From contig CAUWCT010000006.1 in NCBI GenBank assembly GCA_963557065.1, positions 1 to 64,000 on the forward strand: DNA of 64,000 bases, read 5' to 3'. The notes beneath the pieces were generated by a model. The model was not told where the DNA came from, did no database searches, and was given only the letters and a program-made list of their open reading frames with translations. How positions within the stretch are numbered: the first letter of the stretch is position 1; each line of letters starts with the position of its first letter. The translations under genes were made by a program, and so were the position numbers. The DNA comes from UMGS1370 sp963557065. GTDB taxonomy: Bacteria; Bacillota; Clostridia; Lachnospirales; Lachnospiraceae. Below, piece by piece: positions 8,095-16,261 of the stretch.

Positions 8095-9625
8095 ACCAGA
8101 TTACAGTAAATCCTGGATTTTTTTCTATCAGCAGCGGAGTATGGCTTCTGATATATCTGGTAAGGAGATCCGGCATTTCATCTGCTCCTCTCCACAGCAC
8201 CGGGCAGTCCCGGAGCATTTCATAGCCGCCGGTCCCGCTGGCCCGGTAGTTGCTGGTTACCAGTTTGTAGGTTCTGTTTCCAAGAGGCGTCCCATCTGAT
8301 TTTGTAAGTTTCGTTACCCTTTGCCCCACAGGTTTCCTCAAGTCAAATGTATAAGAAATTCCGGCATAAAAATCATAATTATAATGTTCTATTTTCGGCT
8401 TTAAAAATTCTTCTGATACAGACGGAGCACCGTCTTTTAAGGTGAAGTAGGATGCGCATCGCTCCAGGGCCTTGCGGATAACCGTCTCATCCACTTCTAA
8501 AACCACCAGCGTATTGGAAAATAAATACGCCGCACAGATTTCCCGCATCGTAATCTGCTGATGCAGGCCAACCGGATCATTCCCCAGGCTGGTACAGGAA
8601 AAATCCGCTCCTGAAGCATCTAATTGTACCTGGTTAAACAGCCCTGCCACACTGCTTCCGAAAAGAGCTGCATCCAGCTTTTCTTCCGGAACAATCGTTT
8701 CTTCAAGCTGGCCAACCGGCTGATCCAGCCATATCTGAACCTCTTTTTCCATGGGAAGCAGAGACTCATAGGGCTCCTCTTTGTGCCGGCCAGTTACCGC
8801 TTCTAATGATGATTCAATGGAGAGTCCGGCATGTTCCTCCCACTCTCCGCAGATTCGGATAAACGTTTCTGCATTGGCAGGCGGCTGGACAATCCAGGTT
8901 CCGGAAATATTTATACCCGGCTGGGCAATATGCTGGTGGCCGGTCAAAAGAATGTCAAAATCCAGTTCCCTCGCAATCCGGCAGGCGATATTTTCCCCGC
9001 TGTCTGACAAAACAACTCCGGTTTTTCCGTCCTCTTCCAATCCTCCATGGTAAATACAAACTGTAAGATCACAGTTGCCTTTTAACTTTGCCAACGCTTC
9101 CTTTGCCGCCGAAAAAGCATCTGTAACCCTTACGCTCTCCAGGTTCTCCGGCTGTTCCCAAACATTTACAAAATCTGTGACAATTCCGGTAATACCAATC
9201 TTAAGCCCATTTTCCAGTACATGGATGTGTTCTCCTGCAATCTTTAATTCTCCATCTAAATCTTCTGCATTTGCACAGAGACACTTTGCGCCTTCTTTTT
9301 CCATTGCATTCAGATACTCTTTTATCACGCCATATCCAAAATTGAAATCATGGTTTCCCAGAGTAAAATAATCACAGTTCATAGATCCAAACGCAGCCGC
9401 CACCGGATGGATATTCCATTCTTTCTGGTGTTCCAGATAATATTGGGTCATAGGCGTTCCCTGAAGGCTGTCTCCGCCATCTATCACCAGTGTGTTTCCA
9501 TCTTTTTCTATCTGGGCAGACAGATTTAAAAGGCCTGTCCCATTTTCCCTTCCGGAAGCATAATCTACTGGAAAAATTCGTCCATGGGTATCGGATGTAA
9601 AAATAATCTGAAAAGAATGCTTCAT
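8093..9625 (-). CDS. Metallophosphatase / 5'-nucleotidase
   Basis: Bifunctional UshA/YfkN-like enzyme, 510 residues, hydrolysing nucleotides or related phosphoesters. Metal-ligand motifs run in order: TSDTHG (residues 11-16), GGDSLQG, GNHDFNFG, CIYHGG and TGHQH. A C-terminal 5'-nucleotidase domain follows (TLVVLEVDE..., NYRASGTGGYEM). No signal peptide is visible, so it appears cytoplasmic, unlike the secreted UshA. ATG at 9625 is 2 nt after the permease stop with AGGGGATAG as ribosome site. Its place at the end of a phosphonate-type transporter operon suggests it releases phosphate from the imported compound. Confidence 0.88.
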   Translation of the reverse strand: MKHSFQIIFTSDTHGRIFPVDYASGRENGTGLLNLSAQIEKDGNTLVIDGGDSLQGTPMTQYYLEHQKEWNIHPVAAAFGSMNCDYFTLGNHDFNFGYGVIKEYLNAMEKEGAKCLCANAEDLDGELKIAGEHIHVLENGLKIGITGIVTDFVNVWEQPENLESVRVTDAFSAAKEALAKLKGNCDLTVCIYHGGLEEDGKTGVVLSDSGENIACRIARELDFDILLTGHQHIAQPGINISGTWIVQPPANAETFIRICGEWEEHAGLSIESSLEAVTGRHKEEPYESLLPMEKEVQIWLDQPVGQLEETIVPEEKLDAALFGSSVAGLFNQVQLDASGADFSCTSLGNDPVGLHQQITMREICAAYLFSNTLVVLEVDETVIRKALERCASYFTLKDGAPSVSEEFLKPKIEHYNYDFYAGISYTFDLRKPVGQRVTKLTKSDGTPLGNRTYKLVTSNYRASGTGGYEMLRDCPVLWRGADEMPDLLTRYIRSHTPLLIEKNPGFTVIW

Positions 9626-9627
9626 AA

Positions 9628-10437
9628 CTATCCCCTTGTCAGTTTTACTCGGATCTTTGTAGAAATCCATTCTACAATCAATACCAGCACAATAAGACCT
9701 GTCAAAATCGCTCCTGCTTCGTTCCAGCGATATGCGTTCATGGCAAATATCAGCGGCGCTCCAATTCCGCCTGCTCCTACCAGTCCCAGTACCGTAGCAT
9801 CACGAAGATTAATATCAAAACGATAAATTGCCGTAGACGCAAAATTCGGCATCAACTGAGGAAGTATTCCATAACGAATCTTCTGCCATGCACTGCATCC
9901 GGCAGCATCTAAAGATTCCAAAACCCTGGTATCCAAATCTTCAATGGCTTCAATATACATTTTGCTCACCATTCCCACAGAACACAGAGACATGGTAAGA
10001 AGTCCGGCGAAAGCTCCCGGGCCTGTAACCCTGATAAACATAAGGCCATAGACAAAGGGCGGAACTGTGCGGATTGCCATGATTGCAATTCGTCCAAGAA
10101 ATGCCACCGGCTTTGGCGTTAGATTGGACGCTGAAAGGAATGCCAGCGGAACCGAAATAATCGCTCCTACTACTGTTCCCAAAAATGCAATACAAATGGT
10201 CTCCAGCAATAAATAAGGCACACCCTGTGTTGTCAGGTTAAACAGCAAATCGGTATCCGGATGGAAAATGCCTTTTAAAATATTCAAAGCAATTTTTCCG
10301 CCGTTCTGCGTGGTTCCGCTGGTTTCTATGGCAGATCCGCTCCAAATTAAAAGGGCCAGAAACACTGCCGCTACGGCCGCTTCAAACACCCAATTTTTCG
10401 GACGGCTTTCATATGCACGTTCAATTCTCTGATTCAT
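9628..10437 (-). CDS. phnE: Phosphonate-type ABC transporter permease (second)
   Basis: Inner-membrane permease of the PhnE family, 269 residues, with the binding-protein-dependent transport signature around EAIEDLDTRVLESLDAAGCS...ILPQLMP. ATG at 10437 has AGGAGGCCAAT upstream. It pairs with the adjacent permease to form the channel. Two consecutive phnE genes are frequent in Firmicutes phosphonate/phosphite importers. Confidence 0.9.
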   Translation of the reverse strand: MNQRIERAYESRPKNWVFEAAVAAVFLALLIWSGSAIETSGTTQNGGKIALNILKGIFHPDTDLLFNLTTQGVPYLLLETICIAFLGTVVGAIISVPLAFLSASNLTPKPVAFLGRIAIMAIRTVPPFVYGLMFIRVTGPGAFAGLLTMSLCSVGMVSKMYIEAIEDLDTRVLESLDAAGCSAWQKIRYGILPQLMPNFASTAIYRFDINLRDATVLGLVGAGGIGAPLIFAMNAYRWNEAGAILTGLIVLVLIVEWISTKIRVKLTRG

Positions 10438-10447
10438 ATTGGCCTCC

Positions 10448-11263
10448 TTATACCAGATGTTTTCTGGCTGTTCTGCTGATAGTTTCAATAATAAACACCG
10501 TTACGAACAGCGCTAATAAGATCATGCCTACACTGGGGTATTCACGCCAGCCAATCTTTTCATTTAAAATGAGTCCCAGGCCGCCGGCTCCCACGTATCC
10601 CAAAATAGAAGCGTACCGCACGTTTCCTTCAAAACAGAACAGGCAGTTAGACAGATAGGATGGCAGAACCTGTGGTACAATCGAGCTGATAAATGCCCGC
10701 GCCTTGGTAGCGCCCATGGCTTCCATGGCCTCAAACGCCCCCATATCTACTGTCTCGATCTCTTCGTAAAGTATTTTTCCAATATATGCAAATGTAAAGA
10801 CTGCAATAGCAATGGTACCTGCCAGAGTGCCAAGTCCTACCACATAGGTTGCAATCAGCGCTGTTACCAGAGTGGGAAGTGTACGGACAATGCTCAAAAA
10901 CAGACGCATGGCCCCGACCACAAACCGGTTTTTAATAATATTTGTAGATGCCAGCATTGCAAAAGGGACTACCAGAATCGATCCGATTACAGAACCCAGC
11001 AGGGACATTTTTATAGTGTCAAACAACGGCTGCCAGATCTTTGGCATATAATCCCATTGAGGTGGAATCATCTGATCCAAAATTGTGAAAAACTCGCCAA
11101 TTCGTGTCACCAGTGTTTCCATGCTAAAACCGGTAACTTTTACAGAAAGCGCCGTAAGAGCAAGAAGCGCTGCCACAATAAACGGAGCTCTGGATCTGGG
11201 TTTTGCTACCGTTTTTCCGTTTTCCATTGTTATAATTTTGGGAGGAAATAATCTGTCATACAT
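10448..11263 (-). CDS. phnE: Phosphonate-type ABC transporter permease (first)
   Basis: PhnE-family permease, 271 residues, with about six membrane segments and the signature EEIETVDMGAFEAMEAMGAT..SSIVPQVLP. The start at 11263 (MYDRLFPP) follows the ATPase stop by 7 bp; a longer in-frame extension overlapping phnC is rejected. It is the partner of the permease at 9628-10437 and of the PhnC ATPase. Confidence 0.9.
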   Translation of the reverse strand: MYDRLFPPKIITMENGKTVAKPRSRAPFIVAALLALTALSVKVTGFSMETLVTRIGEFFTILDQMIPPQWDYMPKIWQPLFDTIKMSLLGSVIGSILVVPFAMLASTNIIKNRFVVGAMRLFLSIVRTLPTLVTALIATYVVGLGTLAGTIAIAVFTFAYIGKILYEEIETVDMGAFEAMEAMGATKARAFISSIVPQVLPSYLSNCLFCFEGNVRYASILGYVGAGGLGLILNEKIGWREYPSVGMILLALFVTVFIIETISRTARKHLV

Positions 11264-11270
11264 ACCCGTC

Positions 11271-12017
11271 TTATCCCTCCTGTCTTCCCTGATAGATTGA
11301 GTCCAGAACAGCCTGATCCACATGCTCTGCCGCCCCGTCATAGACAATCTCTCCGCCTCTGATTCCAATTACCCTTGTAGCATACTGGAGAGCCAGATCG
11401 ACATGATGAATATTGATAAGAACCGTAATCTTCATATCCCGGTTAATTCGCAGGAAATCATCCATAACCTGCTTGGCCGTAACCGGGTCCAGGGATGCTA
11501 CCGGCTCATCTGCTAAAATAATCTGGGGATTCTGGGCCAGGGTTCTGGCAAGTGCTACCCGCTGCTGCTGGCCGCCGGAAAGCTGATCGGCCCTGACAAA
11601 AGCTTTATCTAAAATTCCCACTTTATCTAACGCCTCTAAGGCCGCCATTTTTTCTTCTTTATTAAAAATACCAAAAAATGCCCGCCAGCCTGGAAGATCC
11701 GGGACAAATGCCGTCAATACATTTTTTATAACCGTTGTTCTGGTAATCAGGTTGAAGGACTGGAAAATCATGCCGATCCGGCGGCGGAACGTGCGCAGCG
11801 CCTTGCCGGAAAGTTTCATTACATCCGTGCCGTCCACTGTCAGCGTCCCCTCTGTTATGTCGTGCATCCGGTTGATGGTGCGGATCAGAGTAGATTTTCC
11901 TGCGCCGGACAGGCCGATAATCGCTACAAACTCCCCCTGGTCAATCGTAAGATTTATATTCTTTAAAGCCTCAAAACCATTGGGATATTTTTTGCTTACG
12001 TTCTTAAATTCAATCAT
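11271..12017 (-). CDS. phnC: Phosphonate-type ABC transporter ATPase
   Basis: Cytoplasmic ATPase that powers the importer, 248 residues. Walker A is GLSGAGKS (about 35-42), the Q-loop is in GMIFQSFNL, the ABC signature is LSGGQQQR, Walker B is ILADEP, and the switch His is in INIHHVD. The gene follows phnD across an apparent internal terminator (12049-12084), so it is probably expressed below the level of the binding protein. Confidence 0.94.
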   Translation of the reverse strand: MIEFKNVSKKYPNGFEALKNINLTIDQGEFVAIIGLSGAGKSTLIRTINRMHDITEGTLTVDGTDVMKLSGKALRTFRRRIGMIFQSFNLITRTTVIKNVLTAFVPDLPGWRAFFGIFNKEEKMAALEALDKVGILDKAFVRADQLSGGQQQRVALARTLAQNPQIILADEPVASLDPVTAKQVMDDFLRINRDMKITVLINIHHVDLALQYATRVIGIRGGEIVYDGAAEHVDQAVLDSIYQGRQEG

Positions 12018-12048
12018 CTCATACCTCGTATTTTAACACTCTTTTTTC

Positions 12049-12084
12049 AAAAAGAGGGCGCTGCAGTCTCCTGTCAGCTCCCTC
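12049..12084 (-). terminator. Probable internal terminator between phnD and phnC
   Basis: On the minus strand GAGGG-A-GCTG pairs with CAGC-G-CCCTC (nine pairs, one mismatch, 11-nt loop) followed by TTTTT. A second small hairpin (CTCTTTTT/AAAAAGAG) overlaps the T run. It would reduce transcription into phnC-phnE-phnE relative to the lipoprotein gene. Confidence 0.6.
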
Positions 12085-12116
12085 CTGTTTTGTAACCGTT
12101 TGGGGCCTTTTTATCT

Positions 12117-13238
12117 TTATGAAGCAGAATTCATTTCCTGAATCATCTTCTGTGCAGCGCGCTCAGAATCATAATCCTCTGCCTTGGCAGGCTGATAGCC
12201 GTTATGGCTGTAGATGGAAATTACTTCTTTGCCTTCTTCGGTATTGCTAATGTTGATAAATGCTTCAGAAAGAGCAGCCTTAAAATCTTCGTCCATAATC
12301 TTGGAAGTCTTGCTTACGCTAATGGTATCATTGTAGATAGCCGGAGTAACGCCGATTACTGCAGTGTCTTCCCAAATGCTGTTGCTCATAGCGTACTCAC
12401 TGGTCCACTCATCCTCATAATCGCGGCGTCCGTCTGCATATGTACAAAGAACATCAATCTGTCCGGAAGCTAAGCGTGCAAACGCACTGCCATAGGAATC
12501 AGACTGTACTGCATGAGATAAATTTGTGATATTTTTCTCGAAATTTTCCTGCAGCCACAGAGACGGATAAATATAACCTGCCGGGGAGGAAGATCCCATT
12601 ACGCTCCAGTTTAATCCATCTACATCTTCCCATGTAAGAGTTTCTCCGGCATTCACTTTTTCTGCAACTGCCTTTCCTTTTTCAGAGGGGCCTGCAATAA
12701 TTAATGCGCGGTAGCTGGTTACCTGATTTTCAGTTGCCTGTGTAGGAGCCTGGTCATTCCAGTCCTTTGCACTGTCGGAATCAATAGAAAGACCGTCTCT
12801 GGTTGCTGTCAGAAGAACATCACAGCCATCATCATATAATACGTATGTTCCTCCCGGAATCAGACCTACATCAGCGGTTCCTGCGGAAAGAGCCTCGCCT
12901 ACTGCCTCATAGCTGGTTCCTACCGTAATATCAATGTTTTTCACATCATAGCCAAGTCCTGACAACTCTGCTGTCAGCATCTCCTTTAACGGTTCTGTGG
13001 CAGTGATAATCTCATCCGGCTCTCTGGACGGAACAAAGGCAATGCTCAGTTTTTCAATTTCCTTGTTTTCAGCAGCAGCCTCTGTACTCTCTGCATCTTC
13101 ATTTCCGGCAGCACTTGCCTGTGTCTCTGCTTTTGTTGTCTCTGCAGCAGTAGTTGCATCTGCCGGCTCGGAGCCGCATCCTGCTAAAAGCCCTGCACAC
13201 ATTGCACCTGCCAGTAAAAGCGAAACTGTTTTTTTCAT
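12117..13238 (-). CDS. phnD: Phosphonate/phosphite-type substrate-binding lipoprotein
   Basis: PhnD-family binding protein, 373 residues, a lipoprotein: the signal peptide ends LLAGC with Cys21, followed by a Thr/Glu/Ala-rich linker to about residue 60. The mature part starts LSIAFVPSREPDEI, matching the start of PhnD/PtxB/PhnS proteins, and contains GTADVGLIPGGTYVL. It captures a phosphonate, phosphite or related anion outside the cell. ATG at 13238 has ACAGGAGG upstream. Which ligand it binds is not readable from sequence. Confidence 0.9.
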   Translation of the reverse strand: MKKTVSLLLAGAMCAGLLAGCGSEPADATTAAETTKAETQASAAGNEDAESTEAAAENKEIEKLSIAFVPSREPDEIITATEPLKEMLTAELSGLGYDVKNIDITVGTSYEAVGEALSAGTADVGLIPGGTYVLYDDGCDVLLTATRDGLSIDSDSAKDWNDQAPTQATENQVTSYRALIIAGPSEKGKAVAEKVNAGETLTWEDVDGLNWSVMGSSSPAGYIYPSLWLQENFEKNITNLSHAVQSDSYGSAFARLASGQIDVLCTYADGRRDYEDEWTSEYAMSNSIWEDTAVIGVTPAIYNDTISVSKTSKIMDEDFKAALSEAFINISNTEEGKEVISIYSHNGYQPAKAEDYDSERAAQKMIQEMNSAS

Positions 13239-13308
13239 TTGAAAATCCTCCTGTTTTGTATCCTTTTATTTGCGAAAGGCTTTGTATAAGAGCCTTTACA
13301 GCCATTTC

Positions 13309-14289
13309 TTATGCAGTATCTCCTATTCGGATTCCTGCCGGTACCATAACCGTTACCGGGTGTTGCGTCCGCGTTTTCTCAATACGTCCAAACAGCATAT
13401 CCAGCGCATTTTCCCATACATAATCAGGATACATCTCAATGCAGGTACTGGATGGCCATTTGCTCTCCAAAGTCTGGATGTCCTGATAGATCACAACTGC
13501 CACATCTTCCGGAATCTGGAGATGCTTATCTTCCAGCGCCTCCATGGCTCCCTCTGCCACTTCATCATTTCCCAAAACAACTGCCTTAGCCAGTGTGTTT
13601 GTCTGCAATGCCTGAGAGATCAGATTATATCCGCTTTCTCTGCTGATACCGCCTATATGAAACAACTCCGGATGGTATTGCCCTCGCTTTTTCAAAATAT
13701 CCTGCAGACACCGGAGTCTGCTGCAGCCAATCTTTATGTTTCCATTTTCATAAAGGCCGCCGATATACCCCACAGTCTCATACCGCTTTTGTTCAAGCAA
13801 ATAGCTTACCATCTCCTCCAGTCCCCGCTGGTAATCCACCTGTACCTGGTCGTTTTCATAATTTTTCTGCTCTGAATTTACAAATACAACTGCGTGAGAC
13901 AAACTGCGCAAAAATGCCGTTTCCTCCTGACAAAATACGCCAAATGCAATAATTCCGTCTACTGTCCTGGGTTCTCCAAAAAAAAGGCGGACAAATTCTA
14001 CCTCATATCTGTCAGTCTCTGCCTGAGCCATTAATGCCAGAGAACTCAGTCTCACATTCACCCTGTCCGGACGGATAATCCGCCAGTCTGCCACACCAAT
14101 CACCAGCTTTTCCTTTGACTCTGCTGCTCTCCGCTGCCTGGGCGAACTATAGCCTAACTGACTGGCAATTTTAAAAATACGCATTTTTACTTCCGGTGTC
14201 ACAGAAAACGTTTCATCTTTATTTAAAACTCTGGATACGGTTGTCTGAGATACTCCTGCCAGTTCTGCCACATCCTTTAGTCTCGCCAT
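13309..14289 (-). CDS. LacI family transcriptional regulator
   Basis: DNA-binding regulator, 326 residues. The N-terminal LacI helix-turn-helix is clear (LKDVAELAGVSQTTVSRVLN, residues 4-23), followed by a periplasmic-binding-like ligand domain (VIGVADWRI... to the C-terminus). It is the first gene upstream of phnD, 70 bp apart, in the same direction, and so likely controls the phosphonate-type importer. Such importers are more often under PhoB/PhoP, so a LacI regulator hints at induction by an organic ligand. Start at 14289 is preceded by AAAAGGGGGCAG. Confidence 0.9.
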   Translation of the reverse strand: MARLKDVAELAGVSQTTVSRVLNKDETFSVTPEVKMRIFKIASQLGYSSPRQRRAAESKEKLVIGVADWRIIRPDRVNVRLSSLALMAQAETDRYEVEFVRLFFGEPRTVDGIIAFGVFCQEETAFLRSLSHAVVFVNSEQKNYENDQVQVDYQRGLEEMVSYLLEQKRYETVGYIGGLYENGNIKIGCSRLRCLQDILKKRGQYHPELFHIGGISRESGYNLISQALQTNTLAKAVVLGNDEVAEGAMEALEDKHLQIPEDVAVVIYQDIQTLESKWPSSTCIEMYPDYVWENALDMLFGRIEKTRTQHPVTVMVPAGIRIGDTA

Positions 14290-14318
14290 AGACTGCCCCC
14301 TTTTCTGTTTTCCTCCAC

Positions 14319-14347
14319 ATTGTACCATTGTCTCTCCTTTGTTTCAA
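14319..14347 (-). promoter_or_regulatory. Predicted promoter of the lacI-phn operon
   Basis: TTGAAA (14342-14347) and TACAAT (14319-14324) with 17 bp between. Just upstream two tandem 11-bp copies of TTTACTAAAAA lie at 14353-14363 and 14364-14374, possibly a regulator site. Confidence 0.65.
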
Positions 14348-14409
14348 GAATATTTACTAAAAATTTACTAAAAACAGAAATCGTTCCGCCATACATGGGA
14401 ATCTGATTC

Positions 14410-14438
14410 TTGACATTAATGCGAATTCGTATTATAAT
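14410..14438 (+). promoter_or_regulatory. Consensus promoter of the marR operon
   Basis: TTGACA (14410-14415), 17-bp spacer, TATAAT (14433-14438): an exact sigma-A consensus on both hexamers. The spacer carries the first operator half of the repeat described next. Confidence 0.85.
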
Positions 14439-14458
14439 CCTGTTACGAATTCGTATTA
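14422..14458 (+). promoter_or_regulatory. Paired palindromic operator, probably for the MarR protein
   Basis: The 13-mer CGAATTCGTATTA occurs twice, at 14422-14434 and 14446-14458, exactly 24 bp apart. Each copy contains the 8-bp palindrome CGAATTCG. One copy lies inside the promoter spacer, the other between the -10 and the ribosome binding site. This is what autorepression by the downstream MarR protein would require. Confidence 0.65.
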
Positions 14459-14470
14459 AGGAGAATAAAT

Positions 14471-14905
14471 ATGAACGACTGCCGCAATCAGGTCTATCGC
14501 TTAATGCTTGCTGTCAACCGCTGTACGGGTGTTTATGTAAAAATAGCCAAAGAACTGGGAATAAAAGAAAACACCCTTCTGCTGATAGACATTTTAAGCG
14601 ACGGAAATCCCCACTCTCAAAAGCAGATCTGCGAAGACTGGATGATTCCCCGCACCACCCTGAACACCATCATTGGAGAATGTATAAAAGAAGGATACCT
14701 GCTGCTTTTACCTCAGCCCCATTCAAAAGAAAAACGGATTTCCCTTACTGACAAAGGCCGGCTCTTTGCAGAGCAGTCCACAAAAGCCATGAACCTGGCA
14801 GTAGAAACAGCACTGCAGAAAACATGTAAAGACTATTCCATTGATTTTATCAGTGCGTTTGAAACATATGTAAATTACTTGCAGCAGGAATGCAGCAACA
14901 TTTAA
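14471..14905 (+). CDS. MarR family transcriptional regulator
   Basis: Winged-helix regulator, 144 residues. The core runs from residue 37 to 100: LLLIDILSDGNPHSQKQIC, the recognition region MIPRTTLNTIIGECIKEG and the wing QPHSKEKRISLTDKGR. ATG at 14471 has AAGGAG 7 nt upstream. Likely a repressor released by a small molecule, controlling its own consensus promoter and the pentapeptide-repeat gene 11 nt downstream. Confidence 0.88.
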   Translation: MNDCRNQVYRLMLAVNRCTGVYVKIAKELGIKENTLLLIDILSDGNPHSQKQICEDWMIPRTTLNTIIGECIKEGYLLLLPQPHSKEKRISLTDKGRLFAEQSTKAMNLAVETALQKTCKDYSIDFISAFETYVNYLQQECSNI

Positions 14906-14916
14906 GGAGACACGCT

Positions 14917-15501
14917 ATGCAGGAAACCTATTTTGAAGAAGCCACTATCAAAGATAAAAAATTTCAGAAACATTCGATTGAACACTGCAGATTTCTGGAC
15001 TGCCGTTTTGAAAACTGCACCTTTGAAGAATGCAGTCTGTCCAACTGCGTTTTTGCAAACTGCAGTTTTTTTAACTGTACCATTATCAGCCCTGTTTCCA
15101 ACTACTCAGAAGTGAAAAACGCAGTTTTTCAGAACTGCAATCTGATCGGCATTCATTGGAGTGAACTGCGTCCGTCCGGCAGATACGGACATTCGATTGA
15201 GCGCTTGGAAAACTGCTTTATCAAATATAATCTGTTTACAGAAATGTCCTTTATAAAATTCGATTTTTCCAGCAATGTGATTCTGGAAAGTGTATTTGAG
15301 AAATGCAGCATGTATGAAAGCAATTTCCGAACTTGCAGGATGGAAGCCACCCAGATAATCCAATGCGATATCCGAAAAGCAGACTTTCAGGATGCCAGGG
15401 GATATGTGATTGATATAACCTCCAACAAAATGAAACAGGCAAAATTTTCTTTTCCGGATGTAATTGCCCTGTTAGATCCTCTGGAAATCACCATTGTTTA
15501 A
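14917..15501 (+). CDS. Pentapeptide-repeat protein
   Basis: A 194-residue right-handed quadrilateral beta-helix protein. Repeats of the form (C/A)xFxx are obvious from residue 20 to 55 (CRFLDCRFENCTFEECSLSN and onwards) and again around 110-165; many have Cys at the position before the central residues. The C-terminal KQAKFSFPDVIALLDPLEI resembles the tail of Qnr/McbG-type proteins. Those mimic DNA and protect gyrase from quinolones or microcins. Co-transcribed with marR, so a drug- or toxin-induced protection role is plausible but unproven. Confidence 0.85.
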   Translation: MQETYFEEATIKDKKFQKHSIEHCRFLDCRFENCTFEECSLSNCVFANCSFFNCTIISPVSNYSEVKNAVFQNCNLIGIHWSELRPSGRYGHSIERLENCFIKYNLFTEMSFIKFDFSSNVILESVFEKCSMYESNFRTCRMEATQIIQCDIRKADFQDARGYVIDITSNKMKQAKFSFPDVIALLDPLEITIV

Positions 15502-15506
15502 AAAAA

Positions 15507-15547
15507 ATCCCGGCAGAGAACTTGCTCTTTGCCGGGATCGTTTTTTT
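15507..15547. terminator. Bidirectional intrinsic terminator
   Basis: Stem ATCCCGGCA-GAG / CTC-TTGCCGGGAT (15507-15539), flanked by A7 on the left and T7 on the right, so it can end both the marR/pentapeptide transcript (+) and the convergent crr transcript (-). Confidence 0.88.
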
Positions 15548-15591
15548 GATTATGAAATTTGCGAACTGCTCAAAGCTACTGCTCTTTTTTA

Positions 15592-16110
15592 TCAGTGGAA
15601 GGAAAACAGTTCATCCAGTGGTTTTACTTCTCCCAATACCGGTTCCGACATCTGTCCTAAAGCAGCTGCATTGGATACCAGTACCATGGTTGTATCTTTG
15701 TATCCGGCTTCCTTAATTACATCCGGCTCAAATTCCACCAGCAAATCTCCGGCTTTTACCTTTGTTCCCTGGGTTACTGCTGCCTTAAATCCTTTTCCCT
15801 TCATCTCAACTGTATCAATTCCGATATGAAGCAAAATTTCCATACCGTCTGCTGTCTCCAGCCCCACTGCATGTCCTGTTGGAAATACGGCTGCTACTGT
15901 TCCGTCCACAGGAGCACATAATTTTCCTTCAGACGGAATAATTCCAACTCCAAGTCCCATCATCCCCTGTGAAAATACGGGATCTTCCACATCTGCAAGG
16001 GGAATCGCAGTACCCGCCAAAGGACTGTATATGGTCTTTGCCTTACAGGTAATCTTCCCTTCTTCCTCCTTTTTTCCTTTTCCTCCAAAAAGATTTCCAA
16101 ATAATCCCAT
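15592..16110 (-). CDS. crr: PTS glucose-type IIA component
   Basis: Cytosolic phosphocarrier of the phosphotransferase system, 172 residues. The catalytic histidines are at GHA (His80) and LLHIGIDTV (His95, the phosphorylated residue). Family length and fold are complete. The IICB permease gene at 49788-51239 lacks a IIA domain, so this protein may serve it. ATG at 16110 has GAGAGGAG upstream. The promoter at 16184-16212 partly lies in a dispersed repeat. Confidence 0.93.
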   Translation of the reverse strand: MGLFGNLFGGKGKKEEEGKITCKAKTIYSPLAGTAIPLADVEDPVFSQGMMGLGVGIIPSEGKLCAPVDGTVAAVFPTGHAVGLETADGMEILLHIGIDTVEMKGKGFKAAVTQGTKVKAGDLLVEFEPDVIKEAGYKDTTMVLVSNAAALGQMSEPVLGEVKPLDELFSFH

Positions 16111-16183
16111 TTTTTCTCCTCTCCACAGCACCTGCCTGACAGGAATGCTGTATTGCAATCAGATAATCACCTTTCTTGTACAA

Positions 16184-16212
16184 ATTGTACCAGAAAATTC
16201 TTGTGAAAACAA
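16184..16212 (-). promoter_or_regulatory. Predicted promoter of crr, -35 inside a repeat fragment
   Basis: TACAAT (16184-16189) and TTGTTT (16207-16212) with a 17-bp spacer. The -35 hexamer belongs to the AGCTTGTTTTCA stretch shared with the MITE-like element at 41532-41682. Confidence 0.5.
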
Positions 16213-16261
16213 GCTTTCAATGCTTTTTCCTGTCCAAATCTTCGCATGACTGAACTGCCAC
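16196..16261. repeat. Degenerate right arm of the dispersed repeat
   Basis: About 64 bp align to positions 41618-41682 of the MITE-like element with roughly 80% identity by eye, including an identical TGAAAACAAGCTTTC and a near-identical end (ATCTTCGCATGACTGAACTGCCAC). It covers the 3' end of the DMT transporter gene and the upstream edge of the crr promoter. Confidence 0.75.
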
